Source: Bradyrhizobium oropedii (GTDB taxonomy: Bacteria > Pseudomonadota > Alphaproteobacteria > Rhizobiales > Xanthobacteraceae). From it: a DNA stretch of 64,000 bases. The notes under the pieces are model-generated. The model was not told the DNA's origin and made no database searches. It saw nothing but the letters and a program-made list of their open reading frames with translations. Positions 17,793 through 25,766 of this stretch are shown piece after piece (position 1 is the stretch's first letter; each line of letters starts with the position of its first letter). The DNA is taken from the NCBI RefSeq assembly GCF_020889685.1, contig NZ_JACMYO010000008.1, positions 23,358 to 87,357 on the forward strand, in the 5' to 3' direction. The position numbers and the translations under genes were made by a program.

Positions 17793-19235
17793 TCAGGCAG
17801 CGGAGATGCCGTCCGGCCGTGCGTTGGTCATGGTGTGGACGGCTTTTCTTCCCAGAGGCGAGTCGGATTGCCGACAGGGCGGAAAGTTCAGGTCGACCGT
17901 GGCGCCGCCTCCGGGCGTCTCGGAGAGAGAAACGCTGCCGTTGTGGGTGGTCATCACCTGGGAGACGATCGAAAGCCCCAATCCTGTCCCTTCCGTGCGC
18001 GTGCTTCCGCGCCTGAAGGGCTCAAGCAGAAGTTCGGGCTCACCAAGTTGGAGACCGGATCCGAAGTCGATCACGCTCAACCGCGCGGGTGCTCCGACCC
18101 TGATGAGGACGGAGCCGCCAGCTTCTCCGTGGGTCACGGCGTTTCGGATCAGATTCGAGAGCGCGACCGCGATGGCGGCTTCCGAGCCACGCACCCAGAC
18201 CGGGTGTGGAGGCTCGGCGAATTCGACATCACTTCCGTTCTTCAATGCCATCGGCACGTGTTCGGCCGCAACCCTGCGCGCAAGTGCCGCAAGATCCATT
18301 TCGACCAGTTCGGCCGGTTCGGCCGAGATACGCGCCAACTGGAGGAGCATGGTGACGATCGATGACAGCTTTTGGTTCTCGGATATCAGCTTGGTACGCA
18401 ACGCAGGGTCCTGGACCAGCTCAAGGATGGTGCGGGCATTGGTCAACGGAGTGCGAAGTTCGTGTGCCGCATTCGACAGGAAGTTTCGTTGCGCCCTCGA
18501 AGCGACGTCTATTCGCGATAACGCGCGATTGAACGCCACCACGAGAGGCAAGAGTTCGGCCGGTGCATCTTCTTCCGGCAGTCGTCGGCCATCTGAAACC
18601 CCATCGATCATCTCTGCGGCCGCCGCGACGGCTCGGACAGGACGCGCAATCAGCGTCGGCACGAAAACCATCGCGGTAATCGCCGTAGCTGCCAGGACAA
18701 GGATGATCGGGAGCGCAACGATCGTGGCATCGGTGAGCATTCCGGTCGTCAATTGGCTTGCCGTATAGACCACGCCGCCGGTTTCAATCCACACCTCACC
18801 CACGGGCGTATTTCTGACCGCGGCCATCTTCTTCAGCTTCGTGGTTTCGCCGTCGAACGCGTAGGCGAGGAAACTCGTCCCGTCACGGGACGTCTGAGTC
18901 TTCGGCGGACGCCACTTTGGTATCGGGCCGTAGCTGACCTCTCCATTCTTGTCGGATACGACATACCAGAATGTCGGGAAATTGCGGGTGATCTCGTCCA
19001 GCCGCGACGTCGGCTTGAGCGCGAGTTGCCCGGCTTCGTTGCGTGTGACGGCCTCCTTCAACGCGTCGGCGACGTCGGCGGCCGCCCAGGTGCCATCGTC
19101 GTCACCGCCAAATCGGATGAGCAGGGCGGCTGCGCAGAGCAGCATGATGGTCGTGACCGCGCCGATCAGCGTCGCGGACAGCACCGCAATCGAGCGATGG
19201 CTGCGCCTGAGCGTTTGCCACTTCAACATCATCAT
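17793..19235 (-). CDS. Sensor histidine kinase
   Basis: A 480-residue membrane kinase. TM1 covers about residues 17-41, a periplasmic sensor domain 42-165, TM2 about 168-195, then HAMP. The dimerisation domain has the phospho-acceptor in NAAHELRTPLTNAR (His258). The ATPase domain has NLIRNAVTHGEAGG (N box), DFGSG (G1) and GTGLGLSIV (G2). The periplasmic part is not a known sensor type to me. The start overlaps the response-regulator stop by 4 bp, so the two are translationally coupled. Partner and output are discussed with the regulator. Confidence 0.93.
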   Translation of the reverse strand: MMMLKWQTLRRSHRSIAVLSATLIGAVTTIMLLCAAALLIRFGGDDDGTWAAADVADALKEAVTRNEAGQLALKPTSRLDEITRNFPTFWYVVSDKNGEVSYGPIPKWRPPKTQTSRDGTSFLAYAFDGETTKLKKMAAVRNTPVGEVWIETGGVVYTASQLTTGMLTDATIVALPIILVLAATAITAMVFVPTLIARPVRAVAAAAEMIDGVSDGRRLPEEDAPAELLPLVVAFNRALSRIDVASRAQRNFLSNAAHELRTPLTNARTILELVQDPALRTKLISENQKLSSIVTMLLQLARISAEPAELVEMDLAALARRVAAEHVPMALKNGSDVEFAEPPHPVWVRGSEAAIAVALSNLIRNAVTHGEAGGSVLIRVGAPARLSVIDFGSGLQLGEPELLLEPFRRGSTRTEGTGLGLSIVSQVMTTHNGSVSLSETPGGGATVDLNFPPCRQSDSPLGRKAVHTMTNARPDGISAA

Positions 19236-19903
19236 TCACCACTCAAGAGATATCCGAGGCCGCGGACCGGTTTGATGACGATCTTGCAGTTGGCCGCGCG
19301 CAGGCGTCGGCGCAACCGCGACACGTGTGCCTCGATCGCGTTTGATTGAATCTCATCGTCAAAACTATAGGCGGCAACTTCAAGCGTCTCGCGCAGGACG
19401 ACGCGGCCTATTCGCCGGACCATTGCTTCCAGGATCGCCAGTTCACGCCGTGGGACGACAATGGGCGTATGATCGACGCAGACTTCGCGATTGAGGACGT
19501 CGTAGCTCAAATTGCCGATGCGAACGATCGCTCCTCGGTCCAGAAAGAGCCGTCGAAGCACGGCCTTTGCTCGCGCAACCAGCTCGATCGGTTCAAACGG
19601 CTTTGCCACATAGTCGTCCGCCCCTTCGTCCAGGGCGCGCGCAATATCGATCGGATCATCAAGCGCCGTCAGCACGATGGTGGCAGGGCTGGGCTTCTGT
19701 TGCTTCAGGTCGCGCAGCAACGCCAAACCGTCGCCATCCGGCAGTCCCCGGTCGATCACGACGAGTTCGAAGTTCCGCACCGCGACTGCGGCACGACCCT
19801 CCTCGAGCGTTGTGACCATGTCAGATGAACCGAAGGCCGTTCCCAGAGTGTCCCGCAGCCAGGGCCCAAGCTGAGGGTCATCCTCCACGACCAGAACTCG
19901 CAC
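19232..19903 (-). CDS. OmpR-family response regulator
   Basis: A response regulator of about 223 residues. The receiver has the acidic pair in VVEDD, the phospho-acceptor in VIDRGLPDGDG (Asp51 from this start), the TALDD threonine and the VAKPF lysine. The winged-helix domain contains QSNAIEAHVSRLRRRLR and ends RGLGYLL. An ATG at 19939 is possible, but GTG at 19903 follows GGGAG and gives the standard VRVLVVEDD start. A start at 19939 would also place the first codons within the direct-repeat operator. The regulator and kinase resemble the QseB/PmrA and QseC/PmrB families, which often control envelope modification. Confidence 0.92.
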   Translation of the reverse strand: MRVLVVEDDPQLGPWLRDTLGTAFGSSDMVTTLEEGRAAVAVRNFELVVIDRGLPDGDGLALLRDLKQQKPSPATIVLTALDDPIDIARALDEGADDYVAKPFEPIELVARAKAVLRRLFLDRGAIVRIGNLSYDVLNREVCVDHTPIVVPRRELAILEAMVRRIGRVVLRETLEVAAYSFDDEIQSNAIEAHVSRLRRRLRAANCKIVIKPVRGLGYLLSGE

Positions 19904-19938
19904 CACATTCTCCCAAGTGTAAACCAATGTTTCTACCA

Positions 19939-19965
19939 TTACGGATGGATTACAATAAGATTACG
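19939..19965. promoter_or_regulatory. Three ATTAC direct repeats at 11-bp spacing upstream of the response regulator
   Basis: ATTAC begins at 19939, 19950 and 19961, exactly 11 bp apart, 36 bp upstream of the regulator's GTG start. Direct repeats with one-turn spacing are the usual DNA target of OmpR-type regulators, so autoregulation is inferred. A matching pair in the opposite orientation (GTAATC) lies upstream of the helix-hairpin-helix gene at 22144. Confidence 0.6.
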
Positions 19966-20082
19966 GCCAGCAAGAAAACTGCGGTGTCCACTCGGGTGCA
20001 TTGATATAATTGACCTTTTTCCTCAGGGGCTCGATCGGCTTTCGGGAATGGCGGTGGTGATCGGATCGGCACCCGATGCGCG

Positions 20083-20235
20083 TCAGTCCGAAAGACTCAT
20101 CGAGGGCGCCGCACCGGCCAACGCGCCGATCGCCGAGCCGCCGACGGCCCCTGCGGCTACGGCTGCCCCGTAACCGGCACGGGCACACCTCAGCGCTCCA
20201 AAGCCATTCAGCGTCATGATCGCGAGCTGTCGCAT
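20083..20235 (-). CDS. Small glycine-zipper protein
   Basis: A 50-residue open frame. ATG at 20235 (or the in-frame ATG at 20241) has AGGAG a few bases upstream. The second half, AAVAAGAVGGSAIGALAGAA, is a glycine zipper likely to insert into a membrane. The N-terminal part is weakly hydrophobic. It is oriented like the two-component system but 118 bp upstream of its repeats. No homologue is recognised. It is called on the ribosome binding site and composition only. Confidence 0.45.
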   Translation of the reverse strand: MRQLAIMTLNGFGALRCARAGYGAAVAAGAVGGSAIGALAGAAPSMSLSD

Positions 20236-20361
20236 GCGCATCTCCTCTCGGCGACGTCCCCGCCAGAGAGGTCGATCAACATGACCGACGAATGACGGCG
20301 CGTCGGCGCGCGCAACAATACGTCGACAGAGGCGTGAGCAGGGTCACGTCAGGCTGTCGTA

Positions 20362-22104
20362 ATGGTCGCTGTGAAAAGCATGTCGGACAACGCGGCTCGC
20401 ATCGCGCTTTCCGATCTCCGTCCCAGGCTTCCGAACGATATGCCGGTCGATTTTGCGTTCTCAGCGATGGCCAAGCGGTCAGATCGCAGCCCGGCGTCTT
20501 GGCGCCGTCCGTTCAATCGATGGCTGGAGGGAGTAGAGGCGGGGTGGTCGGTGCCACTGCTCCTCGCCTGCTTCGTCAGCGTCTGGACGCTGTATCTGTC
20601 AGTGGCCTATCACGGTGCCGGCCTGCATCCCGACGTGCTGGAGACCTGGACGTATGGACGGCATTTCGCGTGGGGGTATCCCAAGCACCCGCCGCTGATG
20701 GGGTGGATTGCCGGCGCGTGGACCTCGGTCTTTCCGCTCACCGACTGGTCGTTGCAGCTGATGGCGATGACAAATGCGGCGCTGGCATTGTGGTTCGTGG
20801 ACCTCATTGCAACAAGGTTCGTGACCGGACACAAGCGCCTGATCGTGCTGCTCCTGCTGATGCTGACTCCGGCATACCAGTTTCATGCGCAGCGCTTCAA
20901 CGCCAATGCCGTGTTGCTCGCTGTCTGGCCGCTTGCCACCTACTGCTTCCTCCGCGCCTTTGAAACACGGGCGCCGCTCTGGGCGATTGCCGCCGGGTTC
21001 GCGGCGTCTCTCGCAATGCTCGGCAAATACTATTCGATCTTTCTGGTGGCGAGCTTCGCGTTGTCGGCCATCATTCACCCCGCGCGACGTGCTTATCTCA
21101 CGTCCAGTTCGCCCTGGATCTCCACCGCGGTCGGGTTGCTTGCGCTATGTCCGCATCTTCAGTGGTTGGCCGAGACAGGCGCTGAGCCGGTCTACTATGC
21201 GGCGACGCATGTACGGGCCGATTTCCTGACGTCGTTGCAGGACGCCGCCAATTTCCTGCTAGGCCTTGCTGCGGCAGTGAGTGTGTCCGCCGTGACGTGG
21301 GTGCTGATCGCCGGATATCGCATAAAGCGCCTGCCTCGGGACATCGCGGCGTCGGATCCGAATCTGAAGCTGATCTGCCACGTCGCGATCGGCACGATCG
21401 TTCTTCCTGTCGCCATATCCGTATTCCTTTGCACCGACCTTCCGTCGCTGTGGGCGCTTCAGGGATTATTTCTGCTTGCCGTGCCTGTCGTTTGCAGCAC
21501 AAGCTACCGGATCGAGCGCTTCTACACGGTCAATGCAGCGCTCTTCGTTGCCGGAATAGCGATTGTTGCTGCCGTGATCGCGGCCCCGGTCCATGCCCTC
21601 TACCGCAACAGCCACGGCTATGAAGAGGGACGAAGCTTTTACCACCAGGCGGCGGACGAACTCACCCGCCTGTGGCACGAGCAGATCGGCATCCCGCTTT
21701 CAATCGTCGGCGGCAACGACAGCCTTGGGCTTGCGGTGGCCTTCTACAGCTCCGATCACCCGCACTATGGGGACCCTTTCGCGTACCAATATTCATTGGC
21801 ATTGCCTCACGAGGTGACACCGGAGCGTGGCTGGGCAGCGCTGTGCTTCGATGATCAGTACGATTGCATTGAATGGACTGAGCGAATGGCAGTCCAGGCC
21901 GGAAGCTATGTCAGGCGCGAATTTTCCGTTCAATCGAGCTTGTTCGGAATTCCGGGCGTCAAACGAAACCTCGTTGCATTCCTGGTGGCGCCGCTTCGCG
22001 AGCCGGACAGCACATCCTCAAGCCTCGCCAATGATGTTGGTGCGGGCAAGATATCGGCAGACAGAATCATGGAGTCGCAAAACCTGTTCGTCTTGATGCG
22101 CTGA
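20362..22104 (+). CDS. Membrane glycosyltransferase, GT39/PMT-like
   Basis: A 580-residue polytopic protein with about ten hydrophobic segments starting near residue 62. The first loop contains LHPDVLETWTYGRHFAWGYP followed by KHPPLMGWIAG, the acidic loop-1 and HPPL patterns of ArnT/PMT-type enzymes that transfer a sugar from a lipid carrier. A C-terminal soluble region (about 430-580) contains YGDPFAYQYS. The acceptor may be lipid A, a hopanoid or another envelope molecule; this cannot be decided. It lies divergent to the two-component operon, a context also seen for lipid A modification genes. The N-terminal 50 residues are polar, and later starts at 20380 or 20467 are possible. Confidence 0.82.
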   Translation: MVAVKSMSDNAARIALSDLRPRLPNDMPVDFAFSAMAKRSDRSPASWRRPFNRWLEGVEAGWSVPLLLACFVSVWTLYLSVAYHGAGLHPDVLETWTYGRHFAWGYPKHPPLMGWIAGAWTSVFPLTDWSLQLMAMTNAALALWFVDLIATRFVTGHKRLIVLLLLMLTPAYQFHAQRFNANAVLLAVWPLATYCFLRAFETRAPLWAIAAGFAASLAMLGKYYSIFLVASFALSAIIHPARRAYLTSSSPWISTAVGLLALCPHLQWLAETGAEPVYYAATHVRADFLTSLQDAANFLLGLAAAVSVSAVTWVLIAGYRIKRLPRDIAASDPNLKLICHVAIGTIVLPVAISVFLCTDLPSLWALQGLFLLAVPVVCSTSYRIERFYTVNAALFVAGIAIVAAVIAAPVHALYRNSHGYEEGRSFYHQAADELTRLWHEQIGIPLSIVGGNDSLGLAVAFYSSDHPHYGDPFAYQYSLALPHEVTPERGWAALCFDDQYDCIEWTERMAVQAGSYVRREFSVQSSLFGIPGVKRNLVAFLVAPLREPDSTSSSLANDVGAGKISADRIMESQNLFVLMR

Positions 22105-22143
22105 CAGACTCATCGCCAGAATGTCGCAGCGACGATCGCGACG

Positions 22144-22160
22144 GTAATCTTGCGGTAATC
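22144..22160. promoter_or_regulatory. GTAATC direct repeat pair at 11-bp spacing
   Basis: GTAATC occurs at 22144 and 22155, exactly 11 bp apart and 60-75 bp upstream of the helix-hairpin-helix gene. It is the same half-site and spacing as the triple repeat at the response-regulator promoter, read on the other strand. Binding by that regulator is an inference. Confidence 0.5.
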
Positions 22161-22219
22161 GATGGCCGCTTTATCGGCAGCCGGGGTCAAGGGCGTCATA
22201 TCACGAAGGATAGCGGTCC

Positions 22220-22543
22220 ATGCTTATCAGGTCGGTTTGCATCAGCCTGGGCGTTTGCGGTGTAATCGGTGCTACTGCATTCGCACAGACATCTTCATCA
22301 AAGACCGGTTTGAGCCACCAGGCGCCCGCGACGCGAGAGGCGGCCAGTCGAGTCGAAAGGGTCAACCTCAACACCGCTCCCGTCAGCGAGTTGGTGAAGA
22401 TTCCGCACCTCAGCGTCCGCGGCGTTACCGCAATCACGGAGGCGAGGGCAAAGTCGAAGTTCAAGGATTGGAACGATTTCGTGGCGAGACGGGTCGTGCC
22501 GCGATTTGTCAGGATCGAGATCAAGGACCTCGTCACGTTCTAG
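22220..22543 (+). CDS. Exported ComEA-like helix-hairpin-helix protein
   Basis: A 107-residue protein. A signal peptide (MLIRSVCISLGVCGVIGATAFAQ) cleaves near residue 23. A 20-residue linker follows, then one helix-hairpin-helix unit of the ComEA type: VNLNTAPVSELVKIPHLSVR, then AITEARAKSKFKDWNDFVAR. Such domains bind double-stranded DNA non-specifically; in competence systems ComEA pulls DNA into the periplasm. The hairpin glycines are partly replaced (HLSVRG), so DNA binding is not certain. ATG at 22220 follows GAAGGA. It lies downstream of a candidate response-regulator site. Confidence 0.82.
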   Translation: MLIRSVCISLGVCGVIGATAFAQTSSSKTGLSHQAPATREAASRVERVNLNTAPVSELVKIPHLSVRGVTAITEARAKSKFKDWNDFVARRVVPRFVRIEIKDLVTF

Positions 22544-22724
22544 GGAGCCTTGTTCGCCGCATACCCGGCCATTCGGCGCGGAGGATTCGACCAAATAATC
22601 CGAATGGCGCGGTGGCGCGTCGGAGAACGCTGGTCCCGCCGCGATGTCATCCTGCGGTAAGCCCGATAGTCGATCGCTGCCATCGGCCGGCGCGGCACCT
22701 GAACTCAAATAGGGATATGCTTGA

Positions 22725-23054
22725 ATGAAACGAGTAGCTGTTGTCTCGGCCGTCGCCGTGATCGTCATGGGGAGTCTCGCGTCGACAGAAGCTGCGGCGG
22801 GTGGCAGGCGCGGAGATGCCGTGGCTGTTGGCATTGTTGGCGGCCTCGCCGTCGGCGCCCTGCTGGGCTCCACCATGACTGCCCGGGCAGCTCCGGCCTA
22901 TGTCTACGAGAGGGGCTATTATTCGCCTGCCCCTGTCGTCCACTACCATCGTCACGTCTACGATTATGGCGGCGAATATCCGGGCGGATATGATCACGGT
23001 TATACATCCGGGTATCGGGAGGGATACTCGGATGGCTACTGGGATAACGATTGA
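22725..23054 (+). CDS. Exported glycine-zipper, tyrosine/glycine-rich small protein
   Basis: A 109-residue protein. A signal peptide (MKRVAVVSAVAVIVMGSLAS...EAAA) is followed by a glycine zipper (AVAVGIVGGLAVGALLGS) and then a tail very rich in Tyr, Gly, His and Asp (YDYGGEYPGGYDHGYTSGYR and onwards), with 16 tyrosines in the last 52 residues. It is likely a periplasmic or outer-membrane protein; similar YMGG/glycine-zipper proteins in rhizobia have no assigned role. ATG at 22725 follows a weak AGGG-like site. It ends 4 bp before a long stable hairpin. Confidence 0.78.
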   Translation: MKRVAVVSAVAVIVMGSLASTEAAAGGRRGDAVAVGIVGGLAVGALLGSTMTARAAPAYVYERGYYSPAPVVHYHRHVYDYGGEYPGGYDHGYTSGYREGYSDGYWDND

Positions 23055-23058
23055 ACGA

Positions 23059-23099
23059 AGTTGGGCGTCGTCGCTGCAAGTCGGCGACGGCGCCCAACT
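23059..23099. terminator. 16-bp stem hairpin after the tyrosine-rich gene
   Basis: Arms 23059-23074 and 23084-23099 (AGTTGGGCG outermost, CGCCCAACT on return) pair over 16 bp with one G-U wobble around a 9-nt loop. It starts 4 bp after the stop codon. No T-tract follows, so it could be an intrinsic barrier or a 3' stabiliser. Confidence 0.55.
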
Positions 23100-23326
23100 G
23101 GCTGCACATCACCGCCGCTGACCGGCGAGAATGATCCGCTGTCTCCGCAACGCTGTGAGAAGTCATCCGGACCTTGCGCCCACATGTCTTGAACATGTGA
23201 GAGCCGACCTGCAATTCAGTGCCGGCCCCGTGGCCGCGGATCGATTGCCGGGCCGCCTTGTCGCCGCCGAACCGATTGATTACCGTCGATCGGTAGGTAT
23301 GCGTGGCGATTGTGTGGGGCAGGGTG

Positions 23327-23622
23327 ATGCGCGACCGGGTTGACGGTTACGTCTTTGGATCGAAGCTGGACGCGGTGATCTGGCCGGCCATCGCGGTCAT
23401 CCTTGCGGCGGGCGTCTCCGGCGGCATCACGCATGTGTGCCCTGGATGCTGGGTCAGTCCGGTGAGATCGTCGACGCTGCGGGCCAGTCCTGGCGTTTGC
23501 AGGATATCCGTGCAGCGATCGTCGTGATCATGGTGTTCACCATGTTCTTCACGTCGCTGCTGGCGCTGCTCCGGCTGTTGGGCGATGCACGTCCGGACCG
23601 GAAGCCCCGTCCTAATAACTGA
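23327..23622 (+). pseudogene. Possible frameshifted two-helix membrane protein
   Basis: Two overlapping frames each encode one hydrophobic helix. The first starts at ATG 23327 after GGGGCAGGGTG and reads MRDRVDGYVFGSKLDAVIWP into AIAVILAAGVSGG, losing sense after about residue 35. The second, one frame away, can start at GTG 23437 and reads LQDIRAAIVVIMVFTMFFTS then LLALLRLLGDARPDRKPRP, ending at 23622. Joined, they make a plausible membrane protein of about 95 residues with two helices. A frameshift, a sequencing error or two separate peptides would all explain this. I do not recognise a family. Confidence 0.35.
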
Positions 23623-24778
23623 TCCGCAGCCCGACGCCGCCGTGAAGCGTGTTGCCGACCGGCTGAGGCCCGGCGGTGCCGTTCAGGAAGATGTCGGCGA
23701 TCCAGCCCTTGGTGATGCGGAAGCCGACGCGGCCGCCATATTCGAACCAGCCCTGGTTGCCGATCGTCGGCACGATGGTCCCGTCGCCGGTGACGGTGGC
23801 GACGATCCCGGAATGGGTGGCGAAGGATTGCACCCAGCCGCCATTGATATTGGTTTCGATGTTCGATCCGAACAGATGCGTCCACTGGCCGCCGATCTTG
23901 ACCAGGCTGGTGCGGTCGGTGCCGTCGGCGATGGTGGCGTCGAACGGATTGAAGGCCATGGCGGGATCGCTGTAGCCCTTGACCCGCTGCCACAGTTGCC
24001 AGACCTCGACGGACGCTGCGACCTCGTCACGCGCCGACAGCCGGTTGATCCAGCCCGCGCGACCGTACACGCCGTAATTCTCGCTCGAGGTCTGGCTGGT
24101 GACCCACACCGGGCCGAGGCTTGTCGCATAGTTGCGAGTGTAGCGCACCTTCTCGGACGGCGACAGGATGGTGCCGATGTCGAAGAACGGGCGCGACGAG
24201 CCCCAGTCGACGAAGTCGTAGCGCAGCGCGAAGGCGCCGATCGGCGCGCTGGTGACGTTGTAGCCGCCCTCGCCATATTGCGTGTAGGCGATGCCGGCGA
24301 GCAGCGACAAATTCGGCGTGATGGTCTTGCGGCCATGGATGCCGGCCGAGAACGACCCGGCCGAGCCGAACGCGCTGATGCAGTCGTCGCAATTGACCTG
24401 CTCGTTGACGCCGAGCAGCACCGAGCCGAGCACGCGGTTGGTGATCATCTGGTTGAAGCGCTGATCGGCGAGGCCGTTGATCGAACTGCCGCTCGACGGC
24501 GCGCCGGTGATCGGCGTCGGCGACGGGCTCGGCGTTGGTGTCGGCGTGGGCGTCGGTGTTGGCGTGGGAGTAGGTGTCGGCGTGGGAGTGGGCGTCGGTG
24601 TGGGGGTCGCTCCACAGTTCGACGACACAGACGCTGACAGGTTGGTATCGGGAAGCGACGTGCAGTTCGGCCTTGGAGTCTGAGCCTGGGCCGGCGCAGC
24701 CAGCGCCTGCAACATCGCGAGCGACAGCGCCAACGTCAGGGCAGTCGACAGGGCCACGTAATGGATGCGCCGTGCCAT
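23612..24778 (-). CDS. Outer-membrane beta-barrel protein with a threonine-proline linker
   Basis: A 388-residue protein. The signal peptide ends at about residue 33 (LAAPAQAQTPRP). A short cysteine-containing segment follows, then a linker of thirteen Thr-Pro units plus SPSPTP. Residues about 105-388 are an autotransporter-type barrel with alternating strands (GLADQRFNQMITNRVLGSVL at its start) and the terminal aromatic strand LHGGVGLRISY. Two cysteines (NCDDC) lie in an early loop. GTG at 24793 is possible, but ATG at 24778 begins two bases after the FecR-domain stop codon, showing a tight two-gene operon. Confidence 0.8.
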   Translation of the reverse strand: MARRIHYVALSTALTLALSLAMLQALAAPAQAQTPRPNCTSLPDTNLSASVSSNCGATPTPTPTPTPTPTPTPTPTPTPTPTPSPSPTPITGAPSSGSSINGLADQRFNQMITNRVLGSVLLGVNEQVNCDDCISAFGSAGSFSAGIHGRKTITPNLSLLAGIAYTQYGEGGYNVTSAPIGAFALRYDFVDWGSSRPFFDIGTILSPSEKVRYTRNYATSLGPVWVTSQTSSENYGVYGRAGWINRLSARDEVAASVEVWQLWQRVKGYSDPAMAFNPFDATIADGTDRTSLVKIGGQWTHLFGSNIETNINGGWVQSFATHSGIVATVTGDGTIVPTIGNQGWFEYGGRVGFRITKGWIADIFLNGTAGPQPVGNTLHGGVGLRISY

Positions 24779-24780
24779 TG

Positions 24781-25485
24781 TCACCGTCCGCACAGCATGC
24801 CGGTGTCGTCGACCGGCGGCGTCACCGGTGTCGCATCGGCGAACTGGGTGACGGTGCAGAGCCCTGCGGCCTGGCTACAAGTCGCGGCAAAGGTCCAGGG
24901 CGGGTTGTTGGTCTTCTGGATCGTGGTGCGGCCGCCGCTCGAGGTGATGATCGCGGTGTCGCCGGGTTGGGTCAGATCGATGCACTGCCGGTTCGACGTA
25001 CACACCGTCGATGCGCCTTCCTGCAACACCACGGTGGTCTTGCCGCGCTGTGACAGAATATCGAGGATCGTGCCGCGAACGCCGATGGTCGCAAGCGGCG
25101 TGACGATCTTGTAGGCGGCCTTGTCAGAGTGGCCGGTGACGAAGCGGAACGCACCCGACGTCAGGCGGATCGCGACATCGCGATAATGATGCTCGTCGTC
25201 GAACACGGTGCGATCGAGCTTGAGTGAGGCATTCGGCCCGAGCGAGAGGTTGGTGCTGTCGGCCATCACCAGCCGCGCGGCGCTTTCGAGACCGGTGCGC
25301 ACCGTCTCATCGCGCAGCAGCGCATCGCCGACATTGATCGGTGTGGTGGCGGCTGCGACGCGGACCACCTCGTTCTTCACCATCGCCGCTTCGCCGACGC
25401 GTGTCTGCGCCTGGGCGGGATGCGCCGTCAGTGCGACGGCAAGACCGAGTGCAAGCAGGGAGAAAAGGCTGCGAGGCGAATTCAT
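24781..25485 (-). CDS. Exported FecR-domain protein
   Basis: A 234-residue protein. The signal peptide SLFSLLALGLAVALTAHPAQ cleaves at AQAQ near residue 27. Residues about 45-180 are a FecR domain: VGDALLRDETVRTGLESAAR, then MADSTNLSLGPNASLKLD and the YKIVTPLATIGVRGT core. There is no anti-sigma cytoplasmic part or transmembrane helix. This is therefore not a sigma regulator but a periplasmic or surface FecR-domain protein, like those encoded with outer-membrane barrels. The C-terminus has four cysteines. It is the first gene of the two-gene unit with the barrel protein. Confidence 0.85.
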   Translation of the reverse strand: MNSPRSLFSLLALGLAVALTAHPAQAQTRVGEAAMVKNEVVRVAAATTPINVGDALLRDETVRTGLESAARLVMADSTNLSLGPNASLKLDRTVFDDEHHYRDVAIRLTSGAFRFVTGHSDKAAYKIVTPLATIGVRGTILDILSQRGKTTVVLQEGASTVCTSNRQCIDLTQPGDTAIITSSGGRTTIQKTNNPPWTFAATCSQAAGLCTVTQFADATPVTPPVDDTGMLCGR

Positions 25486-25766
25486 TGCAATACCGATCGA
25501 CTGAACACTGTCATCGTACCGGATCGGCCATGCATCTGATATTGTATATATGTCACAAACTCCCCCGAGGTGACTGGATGGTTAGTGTCGGTCGATTCGA
25601 ATACGTTCAACGCTGCGGATGTGAAAGTGAGTTCCGATCACACAGGTCACACTCGTCGCGTGCAACGGCGCGATAGCTCACACTTCGCTCACACTCGTTC
25701 TCCTCGCAGCGTGCTCGCCCTTTGATCATTGCATCCAAATCTCCCTCAGGTCTGCGGCGTCCCGCC

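Noticed and set aside
22144..22160. GTAATC pair as a -35/-10 promoter
   Set aside because: The spacing of 11 bp and the two identical hexamers do not fit a sigma-70 promoter; a regulator direct repeat is a better explanation.
22651..22675. A third response-regulator site (CGGTAAGCCC) upstream of the tyrosine-rich gene
   Set aside because: Only one half-site resembles the motif and no partner occurs 11 bp away.
24527..24610. Simple-sequence repeat or phase-variable tract in the barrel gene
   Set aside because: The hexamer pattern is broken by many synonymous changes and the length is a multiple of three throughout, so slipping would not switch the frame; it is treated as a protein repeat.
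24517..24610. Possible CRISPR-like short tandem array
   Set aside because: Units are 6 bp with no spacers; it is coding Thr-Pro repeat. No spacer-repeat array is present elsewhere in the window.
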